From: Parietaria judaica
Lineage: Eukaryota; Streptophyta; Magnoliopsida; Rosales; Urticaceae
Assembly (NCBI GenBank): GCA_954871525.1
Contig: OX940868.1
Coordinates: forward strand, 21,757,056-21,821,055
Length of the DNA stretch: 64,000 nucleotides
Direction: 5' to 3'
Part shown: positions 13,652-24,349 of the stretch, one piece after another
How the letters are laid out: each line of letters starts with the position of its first letter
Position numbering within the stretch: the stretch's first letter is position 1
Made by a program: the position numbers and the translations under genes
The notes under the pieces: generated by a model
Seen by the model: only the letters and a program-made list of their open reading frames with translations
The model's database searches: none
Told to the model about the DNA's origin: nothing

Positions 13652-16062
13652 TCATCTTTTAAGTGAATCCCAAAGGATTCCAAGATCCACATTACCTCCT
13701 GAAACAATAATCCCAATGTTCTTACACTTCTTCCAAGCCAAATTTGCCTTAAAACTCTCGGATAAAACCGCAGCCAAACCGATCGCTCCGCTCGGCTCCA
13801 CCGCAACTTTTAGAATTTCGTAACAGAGCTTCATGGCTGCTAATATCTCGTCATCATCCACGGTAATGACATCGTCGACGAGATCGCGAACTACAGGCCT
13901 GCTCAATCAAAAATATATTTTTATGTTAAATAATATAGAACTATATAAGATACGAGAATATTTTTGGTCTCTAAAATCGAGATTTCATTCGGTAGATCAC
14001 GTCGAAATTTGTTTCGTGCAATACCATGTAAGGTTTCCAAGAAATGCTCGAAGCCCATCGGCGATAGTGTCGGTTTCCGGCAATGTGATGATTTTTCCAG
14101 CGGCTTTGGACAGAGCTGCGTCGTTAGCTCCTTTAGGCTCAGCAGCGAATATGCGGATTTTTGGGTTGATCGCCTTGGCAGCCAATGCCACTCCCGATAT
14201 TAAACCGCCTCCTACATTTTGTTCGGTCGCAGCCTTTTCCATAAAAACAATTTTAAAAAAAGTTGAAAACGTGATTCTAAAAAAATGCTAAAAACCGACC
14301 ACTTATCGGAACTACAATAGTGTCGATTTCCGGGGCTTGCTCCAAAAGCTCCAACGATATAGTTCCTTGCCCACTACAAGATTTTTTTTTACACAAAGGC
14401 ATGAGTATCAACATAAGCGAATAACGGATATTAATTACGATTTTTTAGTTGAAATCTCGGTTTTAGATCTATCCATATACTCTTGCAAGTTTTGACGGAA
14501 GATGTTATACCTTATGATACGGCGGTCGTTATAAGGATGCAGAAGAACCGCCCCGGTTTCTTCCAACACCTTGGCGGCAGTGCTCTCCCGTGACTGCAAA
14601 TTGGGCTCACTCCAAATGATCTGACCTCCGTACCGGACAACGTTTTCAACTTTGCATCTTGGAGCATTTTTGGGCACCACAATGTATGCAGGAATTTGTC
14701 GCAACTTTGCGGCCAACGCCAGCGCTGCGGCGTGATTCCCACTGTATAATCAGGAGGAAATATTCTTAGGCCCCGGAAATTCCCCGATAGTTTTATGATT
14801 AAAAACGAGTGAACCTAAACGAGTAACGAGTTAACCTGCTATGAGTAACAACTCCTCTCGCAGCCTCGTCGTCGGTGAGCGAAAACACGGCATTGCAAGC
14901 ACCCCGGAACTTAAAAGCGCCGCTACACAATCAATTGCACAAGTACAAAAAATAAATAAATAAAATACATAAAATTGACAAGGATTCATACGCAAGAGAG
15001 TCCAAAAGCTGTTAATTGCCATTATTAGTCACACATAGGGGTGAGCATGGGTTGGGTTGGGCCGCCCCGATGCTTTTTATGGACCCGACCCAATCACTTC
15101 GGGTTCCTAAAAAAAAGCCCAATCCGACCCAAAATTTTTTAATGCCCGAACCAAACCGACCCGTTAAAAATCGAGTTGGGTTGGTTTGGGTCGCCATGGC
15201 CCGATTAATTAAAATTTAATCTTATATAACCAAAAATAATATGAAAAAATGCATCAATGTAACTCAAAATTCAAGTAAAAATACCCCAAATAAATTTAAT
15301 CAAACAAACATACACTAAACAATGTAAAACATGAAAATGGGAGATTGAGTGGTCTTTAATTGTAAATAAAATTGAGAATGAAAATTTTTAAAAGACTAAA
15401 GATTACACTACTTGAATAAAAATTAATATGAAATATATATTTATTATATTGGTCGGGTCGGAGACCCCGACCCGACCCAAGGTTTTGGACCCGACCCCGA
15501 CCCGAATAATAGTCGGGTCCGGCCCGATCCGACCCAATTTTGAGCGGGTTAGATTGGGCGGGTTAGATTGGGGTCGAGTCTCTAACGGATTGGGTTGGAC
15601 CATCGGGTTGGGTCTAAAATGCTCACCGCTAGTCACACATTCACAAATTATGCAAATCTTACCATTTGGGTATCTTTTTGAGGAACTCGCGGCGAAAGTT
15701 CTCATGTTATTAATTTTGGTGTGTACTTATGTTAAATCTTTGGTGGCGAAAGTAGTACATTTCGCTTGAGTGTACACAGTTATCAGAAAAATCACAAAGC
15801 TCGAATCTTTACTCAATGCGAACTATAGAGATTGGAAAGCCAAAAATCTGATTATTGTTTTTACCCATGAAGTGTTGGTGATTGAGGCTCTCACTCACCC
15901 CTTTTGGAAGAGCTCGCATTTGAAGAAGAGGTGCTTCCTAGAGAGAAGATTGAGAGCTTCAGAGGTCAACAATGGCGTCTTGTGTATGAATGGCTTGATT
16001 CGAGCTTCGGCTTCTTTGATCGAACCCAAATCAGCTGCATACTTTCCCTCTCTCGTTTCCAT
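13652..16062 (-). CDS. SR: Serine racemase (PLP fold type II)
   Basis: Six exons (minus): 16062-15899, 14922-14836, 14741-14511, 14373-14300, 14211-14025, 13898-13652; 329 aa, matching the usual plant length of about 330. The protein aligns along its length with plant serine racemases (Arabidopsis At4g11640). PLP lysine is K59 in the GGAFKFRGA motif, split across the exon 1/2 border. The Gly-rich phosphate loop SGGGLISG is at about 185-192, and VEPSGAIGLAAV and SGGNVDLG lie near the C-terminus. Family activity: interconversion of L- and D-serine and dehydration of serine to pyruvate, PLP- and divalent-cation-dependent; cytosolic, with no targeting peptide seen. Intron 1 (14923-15898) is large because a 596-bp hAT-type MITE sits in it. 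Frame is kept through all joints. Confidence 0.93.
15036..15631. mobile_element. hAT-type MITE inside serine racemase intron 1
   Basis: 596 bp flanked by perfect 8-bp repeats GTCACACA (15028-15035 and 15632-15639). Ends: TAGGGGTGAGCAT and ATGCTCACCGCTA, a 13-bp inverted repeat with one mismatch. The interior is rich in GGGTTGGG and GACCCGACCC words and does not encode transposase. Same end type as the elements at 1404, 22382 and 32014. It lies wholly within an intron, so it should not alter the protein. Confidence 0.92.
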
Positions 16063-17596
16063 CTTTACAAAGAAAAAAGGAACTAACTTTTCACAACAAA
16101 ACCACACAATCTTGTTTAAAAAAAAAACAAAAACAAAAAAACAGACAATCTCAAGTTGACTCAGACAAACCATAAGCTATGTCGTTTTCAGTTTTCTGTC
16201 AACTTTTCAGTTTTATGTCGTTTTTTTTACTGTATTCTGTGGTCTAACAAGATTAACAGTCTTATGGCGTTCTATTTGGTTTCCAGTTTATTTGTCGTTT
16301 TTTTTATGGTGTTTCAGTTTTATACGTGTTGGTTTGGTTAATGGTGGCATATATATTCAAGTTGTACTCTATCGCAGCGGTATGGATTTAAGTTTTTTTT
16401 TTTGATGGTATATATACTCAAGTTGTGTTTTACTGCGATTTTTTTAGAATCCCATTCATTTATAGTGGCGTCAAGTGCCTTCGAAGCTTAGATTTTTTTT
16501 TTCTTTCTTTCTCGTGTTCTTTGAAAGTAATTAATTGTGTATATACCAATGGAAAAAAAATACATTTAATCTATACCGTCTCACTTTAATACAATTGTGG
16601 TATAAATGCCACCGTTTAACCCTTCTCTACTTTAGGTTGTTTCCATTCCGTTTATGGAGATGTTATAATTAATGTCGTTTTTCAATTTCAATTGTTATTG
16701 ATCTAAGTTTTTCTTTCTGTCATTTTCAATTCCAATTGATATTTGACTTGATGTCCTTATGTCGTTTTTATTCTCCAAATTAACATGTTTTAGAATCTAA
16801 AAAATCAGCACAATCCATGAAGAATTTTTTATTTTAGTTAAAAACAGAGGCCCAAAATCTCATCAAAGGAACTCGAATCCCAACTAGGCTGGCATTAAAA
16901 ATCACAAAGTAAGAAACGAAAATCGGAATAATATGAATAAGAATATCAAAATTTACAAAAATGGAAATCGGAATAATATAATTGAAAATATCAAAATTTA
17001 CATAACAAATCAAAAAAGAAAAAAACTATCGTAATTTAAAATCCCCTCTCCAATAAATGTCATCGTTTACAAAAGACAAGGTAAAATCCGAGTGCGAATG
17101 CCACTAACAATGACCAAAATTTTAAGCACCATAATTAGATAATGCATCAACTACTCAATTTTCTCCCGAAAGATATAAGATACTTTGAAATTAAAGACTT
17201 TTACCAAGCAAATGCATTTAAACCAACGAGCCCGTAACCTCAAGAAACTCTACCGTCCATGAAGAATCTCAATCAACCGGAGGTAGTATCAAAATTTGAC
17301 TTGAATTCAATTAACAACCCAACTAAAATTCCCAAACATCAACACCTGACACCTTAAGATAAGTACCTTAAGATAAGTAAACACTATTAAGGCATTTAAT
17401 ACAACAACTTTATGAAGAAAAAAAAACAGCTACGATTATTTCACGATCAATATTGAGCCACGAATGAATGAGAGTTATTTACAACCTTTAAAATATATAA
17501 TATATATTGGAGGCTGTCGTATTGGAATATGACACTGAAGATTCAAATTTTGTTTGTGGTTAAGGAGTCATCCTTGACTTTATTATCGTCGTCAAC
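16063..17596. other. Serine racemase 5' flank and spacer
   Basis: Upstream region of serine racemase (minus direction) followed by AT-rich spacer. The word GTCGTTTT recurs (about 16180, 16215, 16303, 16673 and 16758). No gene recognised. Confidence 0.45.
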
Positions 17597-17911
17597 TGTG
17601 AAGTATCATGAGGTTCCGCCTCAAAATTAATGAGGAGAGTAGTAACCCATGACCTTTTAAACCTTGTCAAGTCCCCATGTCTATTTCATGTGGGACTCAA
17701 CATGCCCCTCGATACGGTGGCTCTTTAGCTCACTTGTCTCGGGCCGAATACTTTTTTTTTTGGACCGGTGCTCGTTTGAGCTTGATGGGCTCTGATATCA
17801 TGTGAAGTATCATGAGGTTCCACCTCAAAACCAATTGGCAATAAGGAGAGTAACCCATGACCTTTTAAACTTTGCTAAGTCCCCATGTCTTTTCCATGTG
17901 GGACTCAAACA
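17597..17911 (-). mobile_element. TRIM: miniature LTR retrotransposon
   Basis: Two direct repeats of about 106-111 bp, 17597-17702 and 17801-17911, both starting TGTGAAGTATCATGAGG and ending in CTCAACA or CTCAAACA, enclose only 98 bp. On the minus strand the base run just inside the repeat reads TGATATCAGAGCC (17800-17788), one mismatch from the primer-binding site complementary to initiator-Met tRNA, which sets the orientation. No coding capacity, so it is a terminal-repeat retrotransposon in miniature. No convincing 5-bp target duplication was found. Confidence 0.85.
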
Positions 17912-17950
17912 CAAAGAGGAAATAGGCTTTTGTGACATTGCGTCACTTTG

Positions 17951-18178
17951 TTCCGAACACGGGATACAATACGATTAAGCCGTGAAGTAAATTGATTTGG
18001 TTCAGTTATAAATAGGTTTCGACTAATTCCAAACACGGGATATAATAAGATTAATCCGTGAAGTAAATTGATATGGTTCAACTGTAAATAGATTTCGATT
18101 GATTCCAAACACGGGATACAATACGATTAAGCCGTGAAGTAAATTGATTTGGTTCAATTATAAATAGGTTTGGTTTTG
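17951..18178. repeat. 76-bp tandem repeat, three copies
   Basis: Units start TTCC(G/A)AACACGGGATA at 17951, 18027 and 18103, an exact 76-bp spacing. Each contains CCGTGAAGTAAATTGAT and a TAAATAG(G/A)TTT tail. Copies differ at a few sites. No reading frame is kept through it. Confidence 0.9.
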
Positions 18179-18267
18179 ATTCAATTAAATAATAAATAAA
18201 CACGATACTAACCCAGAAATAGAAAAAAATATATATCATTAGACGCAATTAAAGAGTATATATATAT

Positions 18268-18764
18268 GGGATAATAGCGGCATAAGTCCTCAAACTTTAC
18301 TCAACTGGGGCGGCATAGCCCCAACCTCATTTAATAGCGATATAAGTACCAAAAGATGATTTCCGTCCATATTTGACTAACGGAAGTAGTCAACGTTTGC
18401 GTGGTCAGCTTCTCGTCAACGTGGACGCCACGTAATCGACATGTCACCAAACATGTCATCCTCTATCACCATTAATTTTGCATTAAATTTGAATCCCTCC
18501 ATCACCACATGCGAGGGCAATGGCTCGAATCCCTCCATCACCATTAATTTTGCATTAAATTTGCACGAGGATGACGTGTGTGGTGACATGTCGGATTACG
18601 TGGCGTCCACGTTGACGAGAAGCTGACCACGCAAACGTTGACTACATTCCGTTAGTCAAATATGGACGGAAATCATCTTTTGGTACTTATACCGCTATTA
18701 AATGAGGTTGGGGCTATGCCGCCCCAATTGAGTAAAGGTTAAGGACTTATGCCGCTATTATCCA
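18268..18764. mobile_element. Long-TIR (Mutator-type) MITE, about 497 bp
   Basis: Inverted arms of about 190 bp, nearly identical, begin GGGATAATAGCGGCATAAGTCC on the left, with the mirror at 18764. The arms include a GTCAACGTGGACGCCACGT block. The centre carries a short direct repeat (CCTCCATCACC...TTTGCATTAAATTT). It is inserted in a TA microsatellite; the flanking 9 bp read TATATATAT on both sides, consistent with a 9-bp target duplication but not decisive inside a TA run. No coding capacity. Confidence 0.85.
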
Positions 18765-18805
18765 TATATATATATATTCATGTATCTTATGTCTTATGAT
18801 GTCTT

Positions 18806-18847
<42 letters not shown>

Positions 18848-19291
18848 CTTTTAAAAAGGATTGGCTCATATTTTATGTTAATTTTTTTTTTCCAATCTTA
18901 TATTATCTAGTTATACGAGCCTAATAAAACCGGATTTATTTGTCTCTTTAAGAGTACTAAGATCATTTTATGAATTAAACAGTTTAAACATGATGAACAC
19001 CGATAATAAATAAAATGAAATTAGGTCTCATCTTCAAATACGAATAATTAGAAGCGGTCCTTCTAATCGTAATATTTGGCCGTGTCTCGTCATGTCATGT
19101 GTATCACTCATCTTACGTATAATTATTAACAAAGCAAAAAAGGGTCTTTGCGTAGCCGTGTACTTTTTATTAACAAATAAAACAATCAATACTCTAATTA
19201 GTTATTCTCAGACAAGGACATTATAACATTTTTCGATTAGAGATTGAAAATTCTATCAAAAGTATACAAGAAGAAGTTGGATCCCACTTCC
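18765..19291. other. Spacer downstream of AAE3
   Basis: AT-rich DNA with a long TA microsatellite (about 18805-18842), ending in the likely 3' untranslated region of the ligase gene on the minus strand. Nothing else seen. Confidence 0.5.
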
Positions 19292-21805
19292 TCAAGCGCC
19301 GGATTTCGGTGCCTTAACCGCGAGGAATTTCTCCGCAACAATCCGCCTTTGGATTTTTCCCGAGGCTGTTTTGGGGAGTGAATCGGTGAGGAAGACCCGC
19401 TTCGGGACTTTGAACGCCGCGAGATGCTTCTTGCAGTGACGGAACACCTCTGCCTCGTCGATGCTCGTGCCTTCCCTCGCGATCACGGCACAGTTTATCT
19501 GGCGGGGTAGAAAAAAGGAACATGAGCACACGGAAAACAACACATAGCTTACAGACATTGAATTCGGACGTACCTCTTCGCCATATTTTTCGTCGGGGAC
19601 TCCGAAAGCGACTGCCTGAGCGATGTCGGGATGCGATAGAAGCACCGAATCTACTTCGATTGGTGATATTTTCTCTCCTGAAAAACACAAAATAAATAAA
19701 TTAATTAATTAATGTGACACGTTAATTTCAATGAATAATCTCAATATTTTAGAACTAACTAACTAGCTAGTGTGTACTTAAACACACCAACGTTATTTTC
19801 ATTGACTATCGCATTTTGATATTTTATTTTAAAAGTAAAATAAAATTTGTATTTACAGCATATTCGGTTATTTTTACCGAATGCTATACATAAAGATTGA
19901 ATTTTTATTTGATGTATTTAATTTTAACCATTTAAATTCGATATCGGAATATACAAATATTGGTATATCTCATTTTTAATTTAATATTCTATTTACGTTT
20001 TATGGTTAGTTAGCCCTACCAAAACAAGTATACAGAATACACCACAGGACCATAAATAACAAAGCTATATATATATATATAATTATATATATTAAGGACC
20101 TAAAAATGAAACACGTCTAAATCCAAAAGAGTTGATATTTAATGTAACTATAGTCCAATAATGACAAGTGAACAAATCAATATTTTCATCGGTGTAGAAA
20201 TTAGAATAGAAGCTCTCGAATTTATGGAAGCCTGACATTTAATAGTTTTCTAAACTCCATTTGTCTCATTCAAACGTTTATTTTTCCAACATGTTGCTTA
20301 ATTCTAAAGTTAAAATAAAGATCATTCATTTACAAAATTCTAAAGCTCAAAGTTTTTTTTTATTAATAATTAAAAAAAATCACACGTTTTCAAGACCAAT
20401 TGATATAAAAATGATCGAATAAATTATTTGAGAATTTTGAAAAAAATAATAAATAATATGTACCTCCACGGTTGATGAGCTCTTTGATCCGGCCAACAAG
20501 ATGCAAATACCCGTCTCCGTCCAAAAACCCGACGTCGCCGGTGTGGAACCACCCGAACTCGAACGCCGTCCGGTTCGCCTCGGGATTGTTCTTGTACCCC
20601 TTCGTCACGTTTGGCCCCCTAATGCACACCTCACCGCTCGCCCCCGCCGGCCGGGGGACACCGTCCTCACCCAACACTGCCATCTCCTGCCCCACGGGCC
20701 GCCCCACCGAGCCTGCCTTGTGCGGCCCGTCCTCCGGCAACGGGTTCGACGCCATCAAATGTGCGGCCTCCGTCATCGCGTAGGCCTCCAGCACCGGCGC
20801 CCCAAACGAGTCCTCTAGCCGCGCCAGGATCGTCGGTGCCAGTGAGGCGCTGCAGCTCCGGATGAATCTCAGCTTCGGGTACTCCGCCTCTGGCTTGCTG
20901 ACGTGGCGGTCGAGGATGATCTGGTGGATCGTCGGGACCGCCGTGTACCACGTCGCCCCGTGCGCGGCCATGTCGGGCCAGAACGACGAGGCCGAGAATC
21001 TCCCAGCGGCAGGGAGAGCCACCGAAGCGCCAGCGGCGAGCGAAGCAAGCAGCGCCGCCATGAGGCCGTGCACGTGGAAGAGCGGGAGGACGATCACCGT
21101 CGAATCAGACTCGGTGAGCCGGTACACCGATTTGATGTTCATCACCGAGCTCGCCAGGTTGAGCTGACTCAACTGAACTCCTTTCGGCCGGCTCGTTGTC
21201 CCGGACGTGTGGAGGAAGAGAGCCGTGTCCGACGGCTCGTTCGCCTCGAGTTTCTCCGTCGATGCCGCAAACTCCGGGCTCGGATCGAGCGCCACGTAGC
21301 AATCACCGCCAGCCAACGACGCGGCGACGCGGGGGATCCCGAGCTTCTCGGCGGCGGATTCCGCCGCCGTAATTCCCTCCGGCGAGGTGATCAGAAGCTT
21401 CGATTCCGAATCCGACAAGTAGAATTCGAATTCCTCGGCGGTGTAAGCCGAATTCAGCGGCGCCGCCACGGCTCGGCACCGAATCACCGCCAAGAACATG
21501 ATCACGTACTGCACAAAACACAACGAAACCTCTGTTTGGATGCCGAGGAAATAAAAAAGAAAAAGAAACCAGAAAAGGAAAATGGTGTATCGGTGCAATA
21601 CCTCGACGGTGTTGGGGAAGGTGAGAGCGACGACGTCACCGGGAGAGACGCCGCGAGCGAGGAGGAGCGTGGCGGCGTGGTCGACGAGGTGGTGGAGCCT
21701 GGCGTGGGAGAGTTGGAAGTTGCCGGAGACGGAGATGGCTCGTCGGTCGGGATACGCCATGGCCGTCTTCTTGAGCAAACCAGTAAGGGTGAGAGTGGTC
21801 TCCAT
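19292..21805 (-). CDS. AAE3: Oxalate--CoA ligase (acyl-activating enzyme 3 type)
   Basis: Four exons (minus): 21805-21602, 21508-20464, 19677-19574, 19498-19292; 519 aa. It aligns along its length with Arabidopsis AAE3 (At3g48990). The AMP-binding signature FLHTSGTTSRPKG is at about 167-178, HTGDVGFLDGDGYLHLVGR is the hinge motif, and K499 in PKTASGKIQRR is the C-domain catalytic lysine. Known family role: ATP-dependent formation of oxalyl-CoA from oxalate in the cytosol, the first step of CoA-dependent oxalate breakdown, linked in plants to oxalate tolerance and defence. No signal peptide; the C-terminus (SGA) is not a peroxisomal signal. Exon 2 is strikingly GC-rich, while intron 2 (19678-20463, 786 bp) is very AT-rich. 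A 308-codon open frame on the opposite strand is a GC-composition shadow. Confidence 0.95.
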
Positions 21806-21936
21806 TTTCGTGCCCTAATCTTCGAGTGACGATAACAAACAACAACAATGATATCTATGAACAAGAGACTCGGTGTTTGAGTATGTATATAAAATTATAT
21901 ATATATATATATATTTTGCGGTGGGCTTTTTGGAGA

Positions 21937-21946
21937 TGACGTGGCA
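21937..21946. promoter_or_regulatory. bZIP-type element TGACGTGGCA upstream of AAE3
   Basis: TGACGTGGCA lies 132 bases upstream of the AAE3 start codon, just beyond a TA-rich stretch that could serve as TATA region. It contains both a TGACG core and an ACGTGGC (ABRE/G-box-like) core, which bind plant bZIP factors. Function here is inferred from the motif and position only. Confidence 0.4.
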
Positions 21947-22373
21947 GATGGAAGGGTCAGAAACAGAATGAGAGTTGCCTTTTGGAAGAGGAAAGCATTG
22001 AGAAGTGTGCTTTCCGAGGATCTTATTCGTGTCCTTATTTGTTCAAATTTAATTATTTATTATTTTCATTTCAATTATTTTAAATTTACCCATTTTCTTT
22101 GGGCTACTGATTAAAAAGTCCATGTCAGTTTGATAGAACTTGAAGATCTTATTTTCGTATCGAGATTCGAGACTCTCACGTCTTTGGGAGCTGGATTTTG
22201 TTTAATCCAAAAATATATTCGGATGAAATACCTAAGAATCCGATCACATTTCACAATTTTTTTTATAAAAAAAATTATTAAACAAATTTTAATGCGTTTG
22301 TAAGTTTTTGAGTATGTATTACTTTTCAAAAAATTATTTTTTCTCTATTATTGACATTGATAGAGTTTTATTC
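21947..22373. other. AAE3 distal 5' flank
   Basis: AT-rich sequence between the AAE3 promoter and the hAT-type MITE. No gene or repeat recognised. Confidence 0.4.
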
Positions 22374-22899
22374 TTGGAAATTGGGGGTGAACAAAAGAAA
22401 CCGTAAACCGGATTTTTAATCGAAAACCGATCAAATCAATACCGATTAAACCGCAATCGCTTTTAAAGCGGTTAAAACCGAATATACTGAGAAAAAAACC
22501 GAATACCGAATTAGGTTAAAACGGAGTTTTCGGTTTTAATGTGAAAACCGCAACCGGTTACCCGGTTTTCCCGCTTAAACTTAATCTAATATTATATTTA
22601 TTATTTTATATTTACCATACCTATCAAGTATCAACACATCAATAAACTTTTCTTATCTACTCTCTCGGTGTAATATTGTGTAATATTAGTATTTAGTAAT
22701 CCGTTTATGTGTAATAATTTATAATATTAACATTTAGTAGTATGTTTATGTTTAATACTAGTAGTCAATTTATAGAAATGGGGATATTAATTTAAAAGCG
22801 GTAAATGTGTGCAAAAAACCGATAATACCGCAACCAAACACCGAATACCGATTATACGGTAAATGTGGTTTTCATCTTTAAAGATAAAGTATTCGTTAT

Positions 22900-24257
22900 T
22901 GATGCCGATCCAATATTCATTTATTAAAGTTTATTTATTATTTATTATTATTTCCTCTTATTTTCATTAATAGGGATATTAGGGTTTTTTTTTTTGGGAA
23001 TCGTCTAAAACCTAGGGCTATATAGGCTTTGTTTGCTATTTTTATAGCAGCCTTTTTTTTATTAATAAAATTCGAGCTTTGCTCTGGAAACCGAGTATCA
23101 GAGTAAATGGTATCAGAGCAACTCGTTTCTGTGCAGATGCACCGAAGAAGCTAGCCGTTCACGAAGCTTTCGTAGAGGATATGGTGAGACGAGAAGAGGT
23201 CGACGGATTGCGCGCTCAGGTGGAATTGCTGACCCGTCAGATGGCTGCACTAGTGCAGAATCAAACGGAGCAACGACGCCGAGACGAGTCCGACACTAAG
23301 GACGACCAAGCCAACCTGTTCGGGTAGAATTTTGGACGTGCGGCGGTCCCGGAAGATGCACTAAGGGTAGCGGTGTTCGAAGTGGCTAGCCCGGAGTACG
23401 ACGAATCGACGTATGATGAGGCGGAGCACGGAGAGGCCGTGTACGACGAATCAGTTTACAGCGATACAGAGTATGACAAACCTGTGTACGATGAATATGA
23501 CGAAGCCGTTTACGACGAGACAAAATGCGCCCGAAATCGTGTATGACGAGGCCGTGTACGAGGACAACGTCTGCACCGAGAAAGAGGAGTCTGTGTATGA
23601 TGAGGTCGGGCTTGAGGAGGCCAAAGAGGACAAGGAGCGATTTGATAGTGACACGACTATATTTCGTGTTGTTCATATGTCGTGTTTGACCGCAACGGTG
23701 AAGATAGATGTTTTGCGGAGCCCGAGCAATCTTTTCCCGGAAACAAAGCTCCAGACTCGCATTGAGAAAGAAGTGGAAGAATCCAAAATTATTTTTGGGT
23801 TAAAATCCAGGAAGATGCCCGAGGAAGAAGAACGACATGACAAGGTCCACGTGAAGCCAATAACTAAACGTGCGAAGGAGCCACCCGACAAGCTTCTCGA
23901 TATAACGATGGTGACGCCCAACTCCGACGAACCACCCCAGTTCACTACCAACCCGCCCCAAGAAATTCGAGGACGAATTTTCTCAACACCGAGAGAATGA
24001 TGCCGATCCAATATTCATTTATTTAAGTTTATTTATTATTTATTATTATTATTTCCTCTTATTTTCATTAATAGGGATATTAGGGTTAGTTGCTATTTTG
24101 TGGGAATCGTCTAAAACCTAGGGTTATATAGGCTTTGTTTGCTATTTTTATAAGCAGCCTTTTTTTTTTATTAATAAAATTCGAGCTTTGCTCTGGAAAC
24201 CGAGGATTCTACTCGTTGAGACGTGCTCTTATTTTCCCGTAATCTTACTCTACATCA
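22900..24257 (+). mobile_element. Small non-autonomous LTR retrotransposon (gag-like remnant only)
   Basis: Perfect 5-bp target duplication GTTAT (22895-22899 and 24258-24262). The 3' LTR is 23998-24257, from TGATGCCGATCC to CTACATCA. The 5' LTR is 22900 to about 23107 and lacks about 50 bases near its end. A perfect primer-binding site for initiator-Met tRNA, TGGTATCAGAGC, is at 23108-23119. The internal region is about 0.9 kb and ends with TTCGAGGACGAA, a word I associate with the 3' end of plant Ty3-type elements. No protease, reverse transcriptase or integrase. Best called a Ty3-related non-autonomous element (LARD/TR-GAG-like). Confidence 0.9.
23079..24000 (+). pseudogene. Broken gag-like reading frame of the nested LTR element
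   Basis: Starts in the 5' LTR end and reads a short coiled-coil-like segment (MVRREEVDGLRAQVELLTRQ) to a TAG at 23325-23327. The same frame continues past the stop into an acidic, Tyr-Asp-Glu-rich repeat (many YDE triplets, 23385-23523), then a shift to another frame carries the YDE repeat on to the stop at 23998-24000. No zinc knuckle or enzyme domain is seen. The YDE-rich part resembles acidic linkers of plant Ty3 polyproteins, but that match is from memory and uncertain. Confidence 0.6.
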
Positions 24258-24349
24258 GTTATCATTTCTAAAATACCGAAATGCGGTATTCGGTGTATTA
24301 TTTGTCAAAAACCACACCTAATACTGGCTTGTTCACCCCTATTGGAAAT

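Larger units (their letters stand above)
22382..24341. mobile_element. hAT-type MITE split by a nested LTR element
   Basis: Flanked by perfect 8-bp repeats TTGGAAAT (22374-22381 and 24342-24349). Ends are TGGGGGTGAACA and TGTTCACCCCTA, a 12-bp inverted repeat with one mismatch. Without the nested retroelement and one copy of its target duplication the element would be about 597 bp, nearly the size of the one at 15036-15631. The interior is rich in AAACCG words. Confidence 0.92.

Noticed and set aside
17951..18178. Possible CRISPR-like array
   Set aside because: Contiguous 76-bp tandem repeats without unique spacers in a plant genome; a minisatellite.
20903..21829. 308-codon open frame on the plus strand opposite AAE3
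   Set aside because: Arg/Glu-rich composition shadow of the GC-rich AAE3 exon 2, crossing its intron; no recognisable domain.
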